DNA of 64,000 nt, from NCBI GenBank assembly GCA_030426085.1, contig JAUHYW010000054.1:1-64000 (forward strand), read 5' to 3'. Within the stretch, counting starts at the first letter, position 1. The number at the start of each line of letters is the position of its first letter. The position numbers and the translations under genes were made by a program. Below the pieces are notes generated by a model. It had not been told where the DNA came from. It saw only the letters and a program-made list of their open reading frames with translations, and did not search any database. This DNA is from a bacterium (GTDB taxonomy: Bacteria; Myxococcota_A; Bradymonadia; UBA7976; UBA1532). Positions 47,877 through 56,073 of this stretch are shown here, piece by piece.

Positions 47877-49031
47877 ATGGCCGACGACTCCGCAGAGAGG
47901 ACAGAACCCGCCTCCGAGAAACGGCGGGAAGAGTTCCGCGAGCGGGGCGAGATCGCCCGCTCGCGGGACATCATCTCGGTGATGATCCTGTTCTCGGGGC
48001 TGGCCTACTTCTGGTTCCTCGGGGGCTGGCTCTTCGAAGGCCTCGGGCGGTTCATCGTGCAGTTCTACGAGCTGCGGCCCCAGCTCGAGATGACCCCCGG
48101 CTCGATGCTGCGCATGGGCACCGAGACCGTCATCCAGATGGCGCTCATCATCGGACCGCTGGCGGCGATGGTCGTCGCGGTCAGCATCGGGGGCAGCGTG
48201 GCCCAGGTCGGGTTCCTGTTCACCGCCAAGCCGCTCGAGCCCGATCTCAAGCGCATCAACATCTTCAGCGAGAAGCTGTTCACCACGTTCTTCAACAAAC
48301 AGGCGGTCGGCAACCTGGTCGGCAGCCTGGCCAAGATCGGGGTCGTGGTGGTCGTCATCTGGGTGACCCTCGAAGGCGACGGCGGCCGCATCCGGGCCAT
48401 CTCGACCCTGCCGCTCGTCGAGGGCATCACCTACCTGCTCGAGCGCTGCATGCTGCTCGTCTTCAACGTCTCGCTGGTGCTCATCCTCGTCGCCGCCGCC
48501 GACTACGCGTGGCAGAAGTACGTGATGGAAGAGAAGATGAAGATGACCAAGCAGGAGGTCAAAGACGAGCACAAGGAGGTCGAGGGCAACCCCCACCAGA
48601 AGGGCGCCATGCGGCGGCGGGCGATGGACATCTCCAACCAGCGCATGATGCAGGCGGTGCCCGAGGCCGACGTCATCGTCAACAACCCGACCCACATCTC
48701 GGTCGCCTTGCGCTACACCCGCGGGCGCGACGCCGCGCCGATCGTCATCGCCAAGGGCGCCGACCTGATCGCGCTGCGCATCCGGCGCGTCGCCCAGGCC
48801 CACGACATCCCGATGGTGGAGAACGTGCCCCTGGCACGCAGCTTGTACAAGCACGTCAAGGTGGGGCGCCCGGTGCCCTCGAAGTTCTACCGGGCGGTGG
48901 CCGAGGTCCTGGCCTACGTCTACCGCCTGCGCCAGAAGCGCCAGTTCACCGCCGGCGCCCGCCGTGAGCGCCCGCAGCGGGCCGGCGTCACCACCTCGAT
49001 CGGCCGCGACGGCCGCAGCAGCCGACTCTGA
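47877..49031 (+). CDS. flhB: Flagellar export switch protein FlhB
   Basis: Protein of 384 aa. The N-terminal basic segment EPASEKRREEFRERGEIARS is typical. Four membrane helices follow (about 30-215), then the cytosolic autocleavage domain with N270-P271-T272-H273 (NNPTH), where FlhB is cut between Asn and Pro to switch export specificity. KGAD and the C-terminal segment ENVPLARSLYKHVKVG are also conserved. A basic tail of about 30 residues extends beyond the usual end. Confidence 0.97.
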   Translation: MADDSAERTEPASEKRREEFRERGEIARSRDIISVMILFSGLAYFWFLGGWLFEGLGRFIVQFYELRPQLEMTPGSMLRMGTETVIQMALIIGPLAAMVVAVSIGGSVAQVGFLFTAKPLEPDLKRINIFSEKLFTTFFNKQAVGNLVGSLAKIGVVVVVIWVTLEGDGGRIRAISTLPLVEGITYLLERCMLLVFNVSLVLILVAAADYAWQKYVMEEKMKMTKQEVKDEHKEVEGNPHQKGAMRRRAMDISNQRMMQAVPEADVIVNNPTHISVALRYTRGRDAAPIVIAKGADLIALRIRRVAQAHDIPMVENVPLARSLYKHVKVGRPVPSKFYRAVAEVLAYVYRLRQKRQFTAGARRERPQRAGVTTSIGRDGRSSRL

Positions 49032-49045
49032 GGCGAGAGCGAGCG

Positions 49046-51220
49046 ATGGACAAAGTCAGCGAGTACCGCAGCCTGATCTTCACCGGCGCCGTCGTCGGGT
49101 TGCTGCTGCTGATGGTGCTGCCCATCCCGACGTTCCTGCTCGACATCCTGCTCGCGCTCAACATCGCCTTGGCGATGACCGTGCTGGTGGTGTCGCTCTA
49201 CATGAAGCAGCCGCTGGAGTTCAGCTCGTTCCCGGCCATGCTGCTCGTCGCCACGCTCTTCCGGCTGACGCTCAACATCGCCTCGACCCGGTTGATCTTG
49301 CTGAAAGGCGGGGAGGGGCCCGACGCGGCCGGCGACATCATCGCGACGTTCGGGGACTTCGTGGTCGGCGGCAACTATGTCGTCGGCATCATCGTGTTCA
49401 TCATCCTGGTCATCATCAACTTCGTCGTCATCACCAAGGGCTCGGGGCGCATCGCCGAGGTCGGCGCCCGGTTCACCCTCGACGCGATGCCCGGCAAGCA
49501 GATGGCCATCGACGCCGACCTCAACGCCGGGCTCATCGACGAGGCCACCGCCCGCGCCCGGCGGGAGAAGATCGAGCAGGAGGCCGACTTCTACGGCGCC
49601 ATGGACGGCGCCTCCAAGTTCGTGCGGGGCGACGCCATCGCCGGCATCCTCATCACCGCCATCAACATCCTCGGCGGCTTCATCATCGGCATGACCCAAT
49701 ACGGGCTGCCGGCCAGCGAGTCGGCGGCGACCTACACCATCCTCACCGTCGGCGACGGCCTCGTCAGCCAGATCCCGGCCCTCGTCATCTCGACCGCCGC
49801 CGGCATCATCGTCTCCCGGGCCGCCGGATCGAGCGACCTCGGCTCGCAGCTCGTCGAGCAGCTCTTCTCGGCCAAGCGGGTGCTGTACATCGTCGCCGCG
49901 ATCCTGATGGGCTTCGGCATCCTGCCCGGCATGCCGCTGCTGGTCTTCTGGGGCATCGCCGGGGTCATGATCTTCGCCGCGCGGTCGGCCGAGAAGGCGC
50001 CCGAAGAGGCCGAAGAGAAGACAGCCACCCAGGTCGACCCCCAGACCGGCGAAGAGACCACCGTGCGGCTCGGCGGCGGCGACGACACGCCCGCCGGCGA
50101 CAACCGGGAGACCGAGAAGATCGAGAGCCTGCTGCCCATCGACCTGCTCGAGCTCGAGGTGGGCTACGGCCTCATCCCGCTCGTCGACCGGACCCAGAAC
50201 GGCGAGCTCTTGGACCGCATCCAGTCCATCCGGCGGCAGTTCGCCAGCCAGATGGGCATCATCGTGCCGCCCATCCACATCCGGGACAACCTGCAGCTCG
50301 CGCCCGGCGGCTACTCGATGCTCATCAAGGGCGTCGAGATCGCCGAGGGCCACCTGATGCCCGAGCGGTTCCTGGCGATGAACCCCGGCGAGGTCGTCGA
50401 CACCGTGCCCGGCGTCGAGACCACCGAGCCGGCGTTCGGCCTGCCCGCGATCTGGATCGACGAGGCCCGCAAGGACGAGGCCGAGCAGCTCGGCTACACC
50501 GTCGTCGACTGCGCGACCGTCGTGGCGACCCACCTCAGCGAGGTGCTCAAGGAGAACGCCCACGAGCTGCTCGGCCGCCAGGAGCTGCAAGAGCTGATCG
50601 AGGTCTTCGCCAAGCGGGCCCCGAAGATGGTCGAGGATCTCATCCCCGAGAAGATCAAGGTCGGCGAGATCCTCAAGGTGATGAAGAACCTGCTGCGCGA
50701 GCAGCTCAGCGTGCGCGACATCCGCACCATCCTCGAGGCCATCGCCGACCACGTCTCGCTGACCCGCAACCCCGAGATCCTGACCGAGTTCTGCCGCCAG
50801 CGGCTCGCCCGCTACATCACCAGCCGCATGAAGGCCGAGGACGGGCAGGTGCACGTCCTCACCGTCGACGGCGCGCTCGAAGAGGCCTTCCGGGGGCAGA
50901 TCCAGCAGGTGGACGGCGACTTCCACCTCGGCATCTCGCCCCAGCTCGCCGAGCAGTTCCTCGGCCAGCTCGAGCAGCGGATGAGCGAGATGTCGATGTA
51001 CGGCTACCTGCCGGTCCTGCTCGTCGCGCCGGAGCTGCGCCGGCCGGTGCGCAACCTCGTCGGGCGGTTCATGCCGCAGTTGATGGTGGTCTCGCACAAG
51101 GAGATCGCGCCGGGGGTTCAGGTCGACGCCGCGGGCGTCGTCGGCGCCGGGCTGGCCGGCGGCCAGCAGCAGCGGCGGGGCCGGGTGCCGGGGCGGGGAG
51201 CGCAGCCGTCGATGGCTTGA
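49046..51220 (+). CDS. flhA: Flagellar export apparatus protein FlhA
   Basis: Protein of 724 aa. Eight N-terminal membrane helices include the FHIPEP-family signatures FRLTLNIASTRLIL and ARFTLDAMPGKQMAID (about 70-165), followed by the cytosolic domain (about 365-690) that docks chaperone-substrate complexes; RTILEAIADH is conserved there. It ends in a Gly/Gln/Arg-rich tail (GLAGGQQQRRGR). This is the last plus-strand flagellar gene; flhF, flhG and fliA, often next, are absent and a repeat plus convergent genes follow. Confidence 0.97.
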   Translation: MDKVSEYRSLIFTGAVVGLLLLMVLPIPTFLLDILLALNIALAMTVLVVSLYMKQPLEFSSFPAMLLVATLFRLTLNIASTRLILLKGGEGPDAAGDIIATFGDFVVGGNYVVGIIVFIILVIINFVVITKGSGRIAEVGARFTLDAMPGKQMAIDADLNAGLIDEATARARREKIEQEADFYGAMDGASKFVRGDAIAGILITAINILGGFIIGMTQYGLPASESAATYTILTVGDGLVSQIPALVISTAAGIIVSRAAGSSDLGSQLVEQLFSAKRVLYIVAAILMGFGILPGMPLLVFWGIAGVMIFAARSAEKAPEEAEEKTATQVDPQTGEETTVRLGGGDDTPAGDNRETEKIESLLPIDLLELEVGYGLIPLVDRTQNGELLDRIQSIRRQFASQMGIIVPPIHIRDNLQLAPGGYSMLIKGVEIAEGHLMPERFLAMNPGEVVDTVPGVETTEPAFGLPAIWIDEARKDEAEQLGYTVVDCATVVATHLSEVLKENAHELLGRQELQELIEVFAKRAPKMVEDLIPEKIKVGEILKVMKNLLREQLSVRDIRTILEAIADHVSLTRNPEILTEFCRQRLARYITSRMKAEDGQVHVLTVDGALEEAFRGQIQQVDGDFHLGISPQLAEQFLGQLEQRMSEMSMYGYLPVLLVAPELRRPVRNLVGRFMPQLMVVSHKEIAPGVQVDAAGVVGAGLAGGQQQRRGRVPGRGAQPSMA

Positions 51221-51252
51221 GTGCAGCCTCCATCCTGAACCTCGGCGCTCGG

Positions 51253-51320
51253 CCCGGCACTGTGCTCGGGCCGGCACTGTGCTCGACCCGGCACTGTGCT
51301 CGACCCGGCACTGTGCTCGA
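51253..51320. repeat. Four tandem copies of a 17-bp repeat
   Basis: Units start at 51253, 51270, 51287 and 51304 with consensus CCCGGCACTGTGCTCGA. The last two are identical; the first two differ by single bases. Each holds the inverted repeat GCAC-T-GTGC. The array lies in the 147-bp gap between the convergent flhA and TSP3 genes; nothing else was recognised in that gap. A degraded fifth copy may follow. Confidence 0.9.
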
Positions 51321-51367
51321 CCGTATTTTGTGGGCAAGCTCTCGACACGGTGGCCTGATCCCATCGC

Positions 51368-54148
51368 TCAGCGCGGGTTCGACCGCCGCCGCCGCCGACG
51401 CAGCGCCGCGAGCGCCAGCAGACCCCACCAGCCACCGGCCGGGCCATCGCCCGCGCGGCAGTTCACCCCGTCGACGTCACCCGTCTGGCAGTCTCGATAT
51501 GCCTCGGTGACGCTCTGCTCCTGCGCCCGTCGCGCGCCGCACAGGGACTTGGGCACCCCGCCCCGGTCGACGTCGGCGTCGCTCATGCCATCGGCGTCGC
51601 CCCCGACATCGGCGGCGTCGGCCCCATCGACCATGGCATCCGGGGCACCGTCGACGCCGCTGTCGATGCCACGGTCCGGCTCGGCGTCGGGCCCCACGTC
51701 GGGAAGCGGCTCGCAGGCATCGCCGATGCCATCATCGTTTGCGTCGTCCTGAGTCGGGTTCGGATCGGACGGGCAGTTGTCGCACACGTCCCCGAGGCCG
51801 TCGCCGTCCTCATCCGGCTGGGTGCCCGCCTCACCGGGCGGATTCCACGCCTCGGGGCAGCTGTCGGCCGCGTCGACGACCCCGTCCTCGTCGGTGTCAC
51901 CGCAGGCATCGCCCGCCATGTCGCCGGGGAAGGTGTCGCCCTGATCGGGGTTCGATGTCTCGGGGCAGTTGTCGCACGCGTCGCCCACGCCGTCCTCGTC
52001 CCCGTCGGCCTGAGCGCCCTGCTCATCGGGCGGGTTCGCGTCCTCCGGGCAGGTGTCGGCCGCGTCGACGACGCCGTCGCCATCCGAGTCGTCGCAGGCG
52101 TCGCCCACGCCGTCGCCGTCGCGATCGGCCTGATCGGGGTTCGGCGTGTGGCGGCAGTTGTCCGCGTCGGGCGCCGGGCCGACGTATGCCATGATCAGGC
52201 CCACGGCGCGCTCGCCGGCCCACTCGTCGACGAAGGTGTCGCAGTCGTTGTCCAGGCCATCGGCGACGCCGCCGTCGCCCACCTCGTCGATCCGGCCATC
52301 CCCGTCGGTGTCCTGCCCATCGGGCGCCACCAGCACCTCGCCGGCCTCGTCGACCCGGCGGTCGCCGTCGTTGTCGATCCCGTCCGTCATCGGGTCGCAG
52401 GGGCGCCCGACGCCGCAGTCGGGCACCCCGTCATTGTCGTCGTCGGGATCACACCCGTCGCCGATGCCATCCCGATCCCGGTCGCGCCAGACCGCCGCCG
52501 GCCAGTCGGCGGCCTCACGGTCGCCTTGCTCTTCGATCTGGAACGGGCACAGGTCCTCCCGGGCCAGGATCTCGTTCGCGAAGCCCGCCAGCGGGCCGTG
52601 GTCGGGGCCGGGCCACCGCTCGCCGTCTTCGTCGACCGCGCCGTCGCCGTCCTCGTCGAGCCGGTTGCACGAGAACCCGCAGGTCAGGCGCAGGCAGCCG
52701 AAGGGGCCCTCTGCGCACGCGCCCGGCGGGTGATGGCTCATGCACTCCGGGCCGTAGGGTCGCCCCTCGGCGTCGACGCCGCCCTGCTCGTCGACCCGCC
52801 CGTCCCCGTCGTCGTCCAGGCCGTTGCGGTGAGGCGGGCAGCGGCCGTCGGGCCCGCAGTCGTAGAGCGCGTCGCCGTCCGAGTCGTCGTCGCACCGGCC
52901 GCCGGCCTGCCCGTCGCCGTCCCAGTCGAACTGCCGGGCCGCGGGCGCCGAGTCGCAGTCGGGCGGCACGAAGACCTCGGGCACGGCGGTGATCGGTCCC
53001 CGCCGGCAGAGGGCGGCGTCCTCCGGGCTGAGCGACGCGCAGGCCGAGCAGTCGTCGGGGCACTCGGCGCACATCATCTCGACGTCGTCGAGGCGCGCCC
53101 GGCAGCACGCCGGGCACTCGACCCGGCACGGGTCGTCGTCGGCATACGGCGCGCACGCGTCCCGATCGTCGGGGATCGCGTCCCCGTCCCGGTCGGTGCA
53201 GCTCGGGTTGTTCTCCAGGTACAGACACCACGGGTCGGGTGCGTCCGGGCCCGGCCGCAGCGAGCAGCCGCTGGCGTCGACGGCCTCCACCCGGCAGTCG
53301 GCCGTGCAGCCGTCGCTGCCCCACGGGTTTCCGTCGGCGCACCCGGCGACGCCCGGGCAGCCCGCGCCGGGCTCGGGCACCCCGCAGCCGCAAGGGGCCC
53401 CGTCGACGAAGCGATAGCGCCACTCGCCGGGCACCCCGACGTTGGAGCTGCGGCACAGCACCTCGGCCGCGTCCGCGGGCAGCCGGGGCGGCGGCGCGTC
53501 GTCGGGGTCGACCTGCTGCGGCAGACTGAACCCGATGTCGATGAAGCCGTCCCCGTCGGGCAGGCGCCCGCTGTCGAACCCGATGAGGTGCCCGGGCTCG
53601 ATACCCGCGCAGCGGTGATAGCGGAAGACCACCTCGAAGTCGCCCGGGCCCTCGCCGTCGCCGTCGTCGACGAGCCGCAGTTCGAAGACCGGGCCGGGCG
53701 CGTCGTGCCACAGGATGGCGAGCGTATCGTCGGCGACCCACCAGCCGACGCGGGCGGCGGCGGAGTCCGAGAAGAGCGGCGCGATGACCGGGAACCGGGC
53801 GAAGTCGGGGCGGGGGAAGGGGTTGTCGCTCCAGGCCGTCAGGAAGGGCGGGTCGGCGCCCGGCACGCCGAAGGTGGCGACCCCGGTGGCGGCGATGCCC
53901 AGCGCCCCGGCGTCGGCGTCGGTCGGCAGTCGGCGCCCGAAGAAGTTCAGCCCGTCTGCGCCGAAGACCGCGGTCAGGGTCTCCGCGTCGACGACCAGCG
54001 TCGAGCCGTCGTCGGTCGAGTCGGCGAACTGCTCCGGGTCGAACGCCGGCGGCGCGGGTAGCGGCGCCAGCGGCTCGCAGATCTGGCCGGCGGCGGGGGC
54101 GCCGAGCAGCGCGAGCGCGCTCCCGATGGAGATGGCGAGGCCCCTCAC
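51368..54148 (-). CDS. Secreted TSP3-repeat protein with NIDO-like N-terminus and C-terminal sorting signal
   Basis: Protein of 926 aa from GTG 54148, whose codon overlaps the TGA of the upstream paralogue (GTGA). A signal peptide ends near AAG-Q. The N-terminal region (about 45-175) resembles a nidogen-type (NIDO) domain: FPVIAPLFSDS, VGWWVADDTLAILWHDA and FEVVFRYHRC. A Cys-rich region follows (about 230-420), with Asp-rich TSP3-type calcium-binding units from about 420 to 845. An Asp/Ala/Pro linker (about 850-880) leads to GVNCRAG, a hydrophobic stretch and RRRRRR, a MYXO-CTERM-like sorting signal. It is probably a surface adhesin or calcium-stabilised stalk; no enzyme site was seen. Confidence 0.82.
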   Translation of the reverse strand: MRGLAISIGSALALLGAPAAGQICEPLAPLPAPPAFDPEQFADSTDDGSTLVVDAETLTAVFGADGLNFFGRRLPTDADAGALGIAATGVATFGVPGADPPFLTAWSDNPFPRPDFARFPVIAPLFSDSAAARVGWWVADDTLAILWHDAPGPVFELRLVDDGDGEGPGDFEVVFRYHRCAGIEPGHLIGFDSGRLPDGDGFIDIGFSLPQQVDPDDAPPPRLPADAAEVLCRSSNVGVPGEWRYRFVDGAPCGCGVPEPGAGCPGVAGCADGNPWGSDGCTADCRVEAVDASGCSLRPGPDAPDPWCLYLENNPSCTDRDGDAIPDDRDACAPYADDDPCRVECPACCRARLDDVEMMCAECPDDCSACASLSPEDAALCRRGPITAVPEVFVPPDCDSAPAARQFDWDGDGQAGGRCDDDSDGDALYDCGPDGRCPPHRNGLDDDGDGRVDEQGGVDAEGRPYGPECMSHHPPGACAEGPFGCLRLTCGFSCNRLDEDGDGAVDEDGERWPGPDHGPLAGFANEILAREDLCPFQIEEQGDREAADWPAAVWRDRDRDGIGDGCDPDDDNDGVPDCGVGRPCDPMTDGIDNDGDRRVDEAGEVLVAPDGQDTDGDGRIDEVGDGGVADGLDNDCDTFVDEWAGERAVGLIMAYVGPAPDADNCRHTPNPDQADRDGDGVGDACDDSDGDGVVDAADTCPEDANPPDEQGAQADGDEDGVGDACDNCPETSNPDQGDTFPGDMAGDACGDTDEDGVVDAADSCPEAWNPPGEAGTQPDEDGDGLGDVCDNCPSDPNPTQDDANDDGIGDACEPLPDVGPDAEPDRGIDSGVDGAPDAMVDGADAADVGGDADGMSDADVDRGGVPKSLCGARRAQEQSVTEAYRDCQTGDVDGVNCRAGDGPAGGWWGLLALAALRRRRRRSNPR

Positions 54149-55929
54149 GGCCGCGGCCCGTCCGGGCGGGGCACGGGCGTCCTCTCGGTCGGCGGGTCGT
54201 TCTGCCCCTCGTCGCCGCCGAGTGGGCGACAGACCTGGTCCCAGGCCGCCCGATGGTCCCGCCGGGCGAGGGCCGCCCCGCCGATGCAGCAGCGATCGCT
54301 CAGCCGCCGACCGGGCGCGGCCTGCCCCATTCGGCAGGCTTCGAAGCCGCCCGGCTGCATCCACTGGCAGTCGACGTCGCAGACATCGAGCACGTTGTCG
54401 AGGTGACCGTCGTCGTTGTCGTCGCAGGCGCGGCCCCGGCCGTCGCGGTCCTTGTCCCGCATCAGGTCGTCGGCGATCTCGGGGCAGGTGTCCCGGTCAT
54501 CCGGCCGGCCGTCCCCGTCGGCGTCCATCGCGCAGGCAGCGGCCCGGCCGCCGGCCCAGTAGGGGCAGTGATCGGGCGTCTCGTCGTCGCCGTCGATGTC
54601 GCGGTCGCAGGCGTCGCCCTTGCCGTCGCCGTCCACGTCGGTCTGGGCGCTGTTCGGCTTCAGCGGGCAGTTGTCCACCGCGTCGATCACGGAGTCCCCG
54701 TCGTCGTCCAGATCACAGGCGTCGCCGCGGCCGTCGCCGTCGGTGTCGATCGGCTTGTCTTCGTATACGAGCGGGCAGCCGTCCTCCACGTCGGGCGTGC
54801 CGTCGTTGTCGTCGTCATCGTCGCACGCGTCGCCCCGGGTGTCGCTCCGCACGATGCGTCCGGCGGGGTTGCGCGGGCGCCCCTGGTCGGTGTCGCGCTG
54901 ATCGGGGTTGTGCACCAGCGGGCAGTTGTCGTCGCCGTCGAGCACCCCGTCGCCGTCGTCGTCGTCATCGCAGGCGTCCCCGGTCTTGTCGCCGTCGGCG
55001 TCCGGCTGCCGCAGCAGCGCGCCGTCGGGGCCGCGCGGGCGGGGGTTGAAGACCCCCGGGCAGTTATCCGGGCCCCGGGCGGCGTCGCACCGGCCATCCC
55101 GCGCCGGCTCGTAGCCCCGCTCGCGCACGCCGTCGCCGTCTGCGTCGCAGTCACAGGCGTCCCCTCGAGCATCGCCCAGGACGTCGGGGTTCCGCGTCCG
55201 GAGGCGCCGATCGGTGTTCTCCTGGGTGAGGTTGGGCGTGTTCTGGCAGTTGTCGTCGCCATCCGCGACGAGGTCTTTGTCCGCGTCCTGGGGCGGGGCG
55301 GGCAGGAGGAAGTGGGCGCCGAGCGCGGGCGAGCGGGACGCGTCGCACTTCAGGCCGCCGGTGCTCGACAGCAGCACCGGGTCCGCGGCGCCGCTCACCC
55401 GCACCCCGATGCCGTCCGCCGCCGGAGGGCGGGTCACCCGGGGGCCGCAGCGGTCGTAGGCGATGGTGAGTGCGACCGCGCTCGAGCCACCCCGCTCCGT
55501 CGGCTCGATTCGCAGGGTGACGGCGGTCTCTCCCCGGCCCCCGCCGTCGTCCACCCACTGGACCTCGACCCAAGGGTCGTCGCCGACAGCCCGCGACCGG
55601 CACTCGGCCGTCACCCGGGACCCCGTCGCGAGCGGCGGGCCGAGCAGATCGACGACGGCCAGCGCGTTCAATGGGAGGGCCGCGAGCGACGCGTCGCCGT
55701 CGAAGAGCGCCGTCCCCAGGGTGACCGAGCCGCCGGGGTGCACGTTGATGTATTCGAGCCCCCCTTCGAGGGCGGCGGCGAGCTGGACGCCGAGCGGGCG
55801 CTCCATCTCCTGCCAGGCCGCGCCACACGTGCGCTCGAGCGCCTCGCGGCCCTCGAAGCCCGCCGAGGCCGGTGGCGGCGCGCACAGGGCGCCCATCAGA
55901 AGTGTCATCGTCGCGATTGTCCGGTGCAT
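54145..55929 (-). CDS. Secreted TSP3-repeat protein
   Basis: Protein of 594 aa with a signal peptide (cleavage near ASA-GFE, about residue 23). The first 220 residues are beta-rich without a recognised domain; VTLRIEPTERGGSSAVALTIAYDRC may be a NIDO-like remnant as in the downstream gene. From about 225 to 525 it consists of TSP3-type units (DADGDG...GDACD, NCP). The Cys-containing C-terminus (CRMGQAA, DRCCIGG) has no sorting signal. It is the first gene of a two-gene unit with the longer paralogue (GTGA overlap). A sigma-54-like site lies upstream. Confidence 0.8.
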   Translation of the reverse strand: MHRTIATMTLLMGALCAPPPASAGFEGREALERTCGAAWQEMERPLGVQLAAALEGGLEYINVHPGGSVTLGTALFDGDASLAALPLNALAVVDLLGPPLATGSRVTAECRSRAVGDDPWVEVQWVDDGGGRGETAVTLRIEPTERGGSSAVALTIAYDRCGPRVTRPPAADGIGVRVSGAADPVLLSSTGGLKCDASRSPALGAHFLLPAPPQDADKDLVADGDDNCQNTPNLTQENTDRRLRTRNPDVLGDARGDACDCDADGDGVRERGYEPARDGRCDAARGPDNCPGVFNPRPRGPDGALLRQPDADGDKTGDACDDDDDGDGVLDGDDNCPLVHNPDQRDTDQGRPRNPAGRIVRSDTRGDACDDDDDNDGTPDVEDGCPLVYEDKPIDTDGDGRGDACDLDDDGDSVIDAVDNCPLKPNSAQTDVDGDGKGDACDRDIDGDDETPDHCPYWAGGRAAACAMDADGDGRPDDRDTCPEIADDLMRDKDRDGRGRACDDNDDGHLDNVLDVCDVDCQWMQPGGFEACRMGQAAPGRRLSDRCCIGGAALARRDHRAAWDQVCRPLGGDEGQNDPPTERTPVPRPDGPRP

Positions 55930-55973
55930 CCCGAAGCCCTATGAGTCATGAACCCGGCGACCATAGCCGAACA

Positions 55974-55988
55974 GCTCGACCGGTGCCA
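55974..55988 (-). promoter_or_regulatory. Sigma-54-like promoter candidate of the TSP3 gene pair
   Basis: On the minus strand TGGCAC (55988-55983) matches the -24 element, and exactly 10 bases after its GG a GC occurs (55975-55974). The -12 context is GAGC rather than TTGC. The predicted start site is about 30 bp before ATG 55929. The shared intergenic region 55930-56073 also serves the divergent kinase gene. Confidence 0.3.
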
Positions 55989-56073
55989 GAGTCGAGTCAT
56001 TACATGCCCATGACACGGGGTGGTGTCGGGCGGTCTCTTCTGCCATATTGACCCCGCTTCGAACCGGGACGCC

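Noticed and set aside
45450-48854. Minus-strand ORF of 1134 aa opposite fliO-flhB
   Set aside because: Asp/Glu/His/Arg-rich shadow of hydrophobic flagellar genes; no domain.
51253-51320. CRISPR array
   Set aside because: Contiguous 17-bp tandem units without spacers and no cas genes.
51368-55929. Frameshifted single TSP3 gene
   Set aside because: Each reading frame has its own signal peptide and the junction is a clean GTGA overlap, so two genes fit better.
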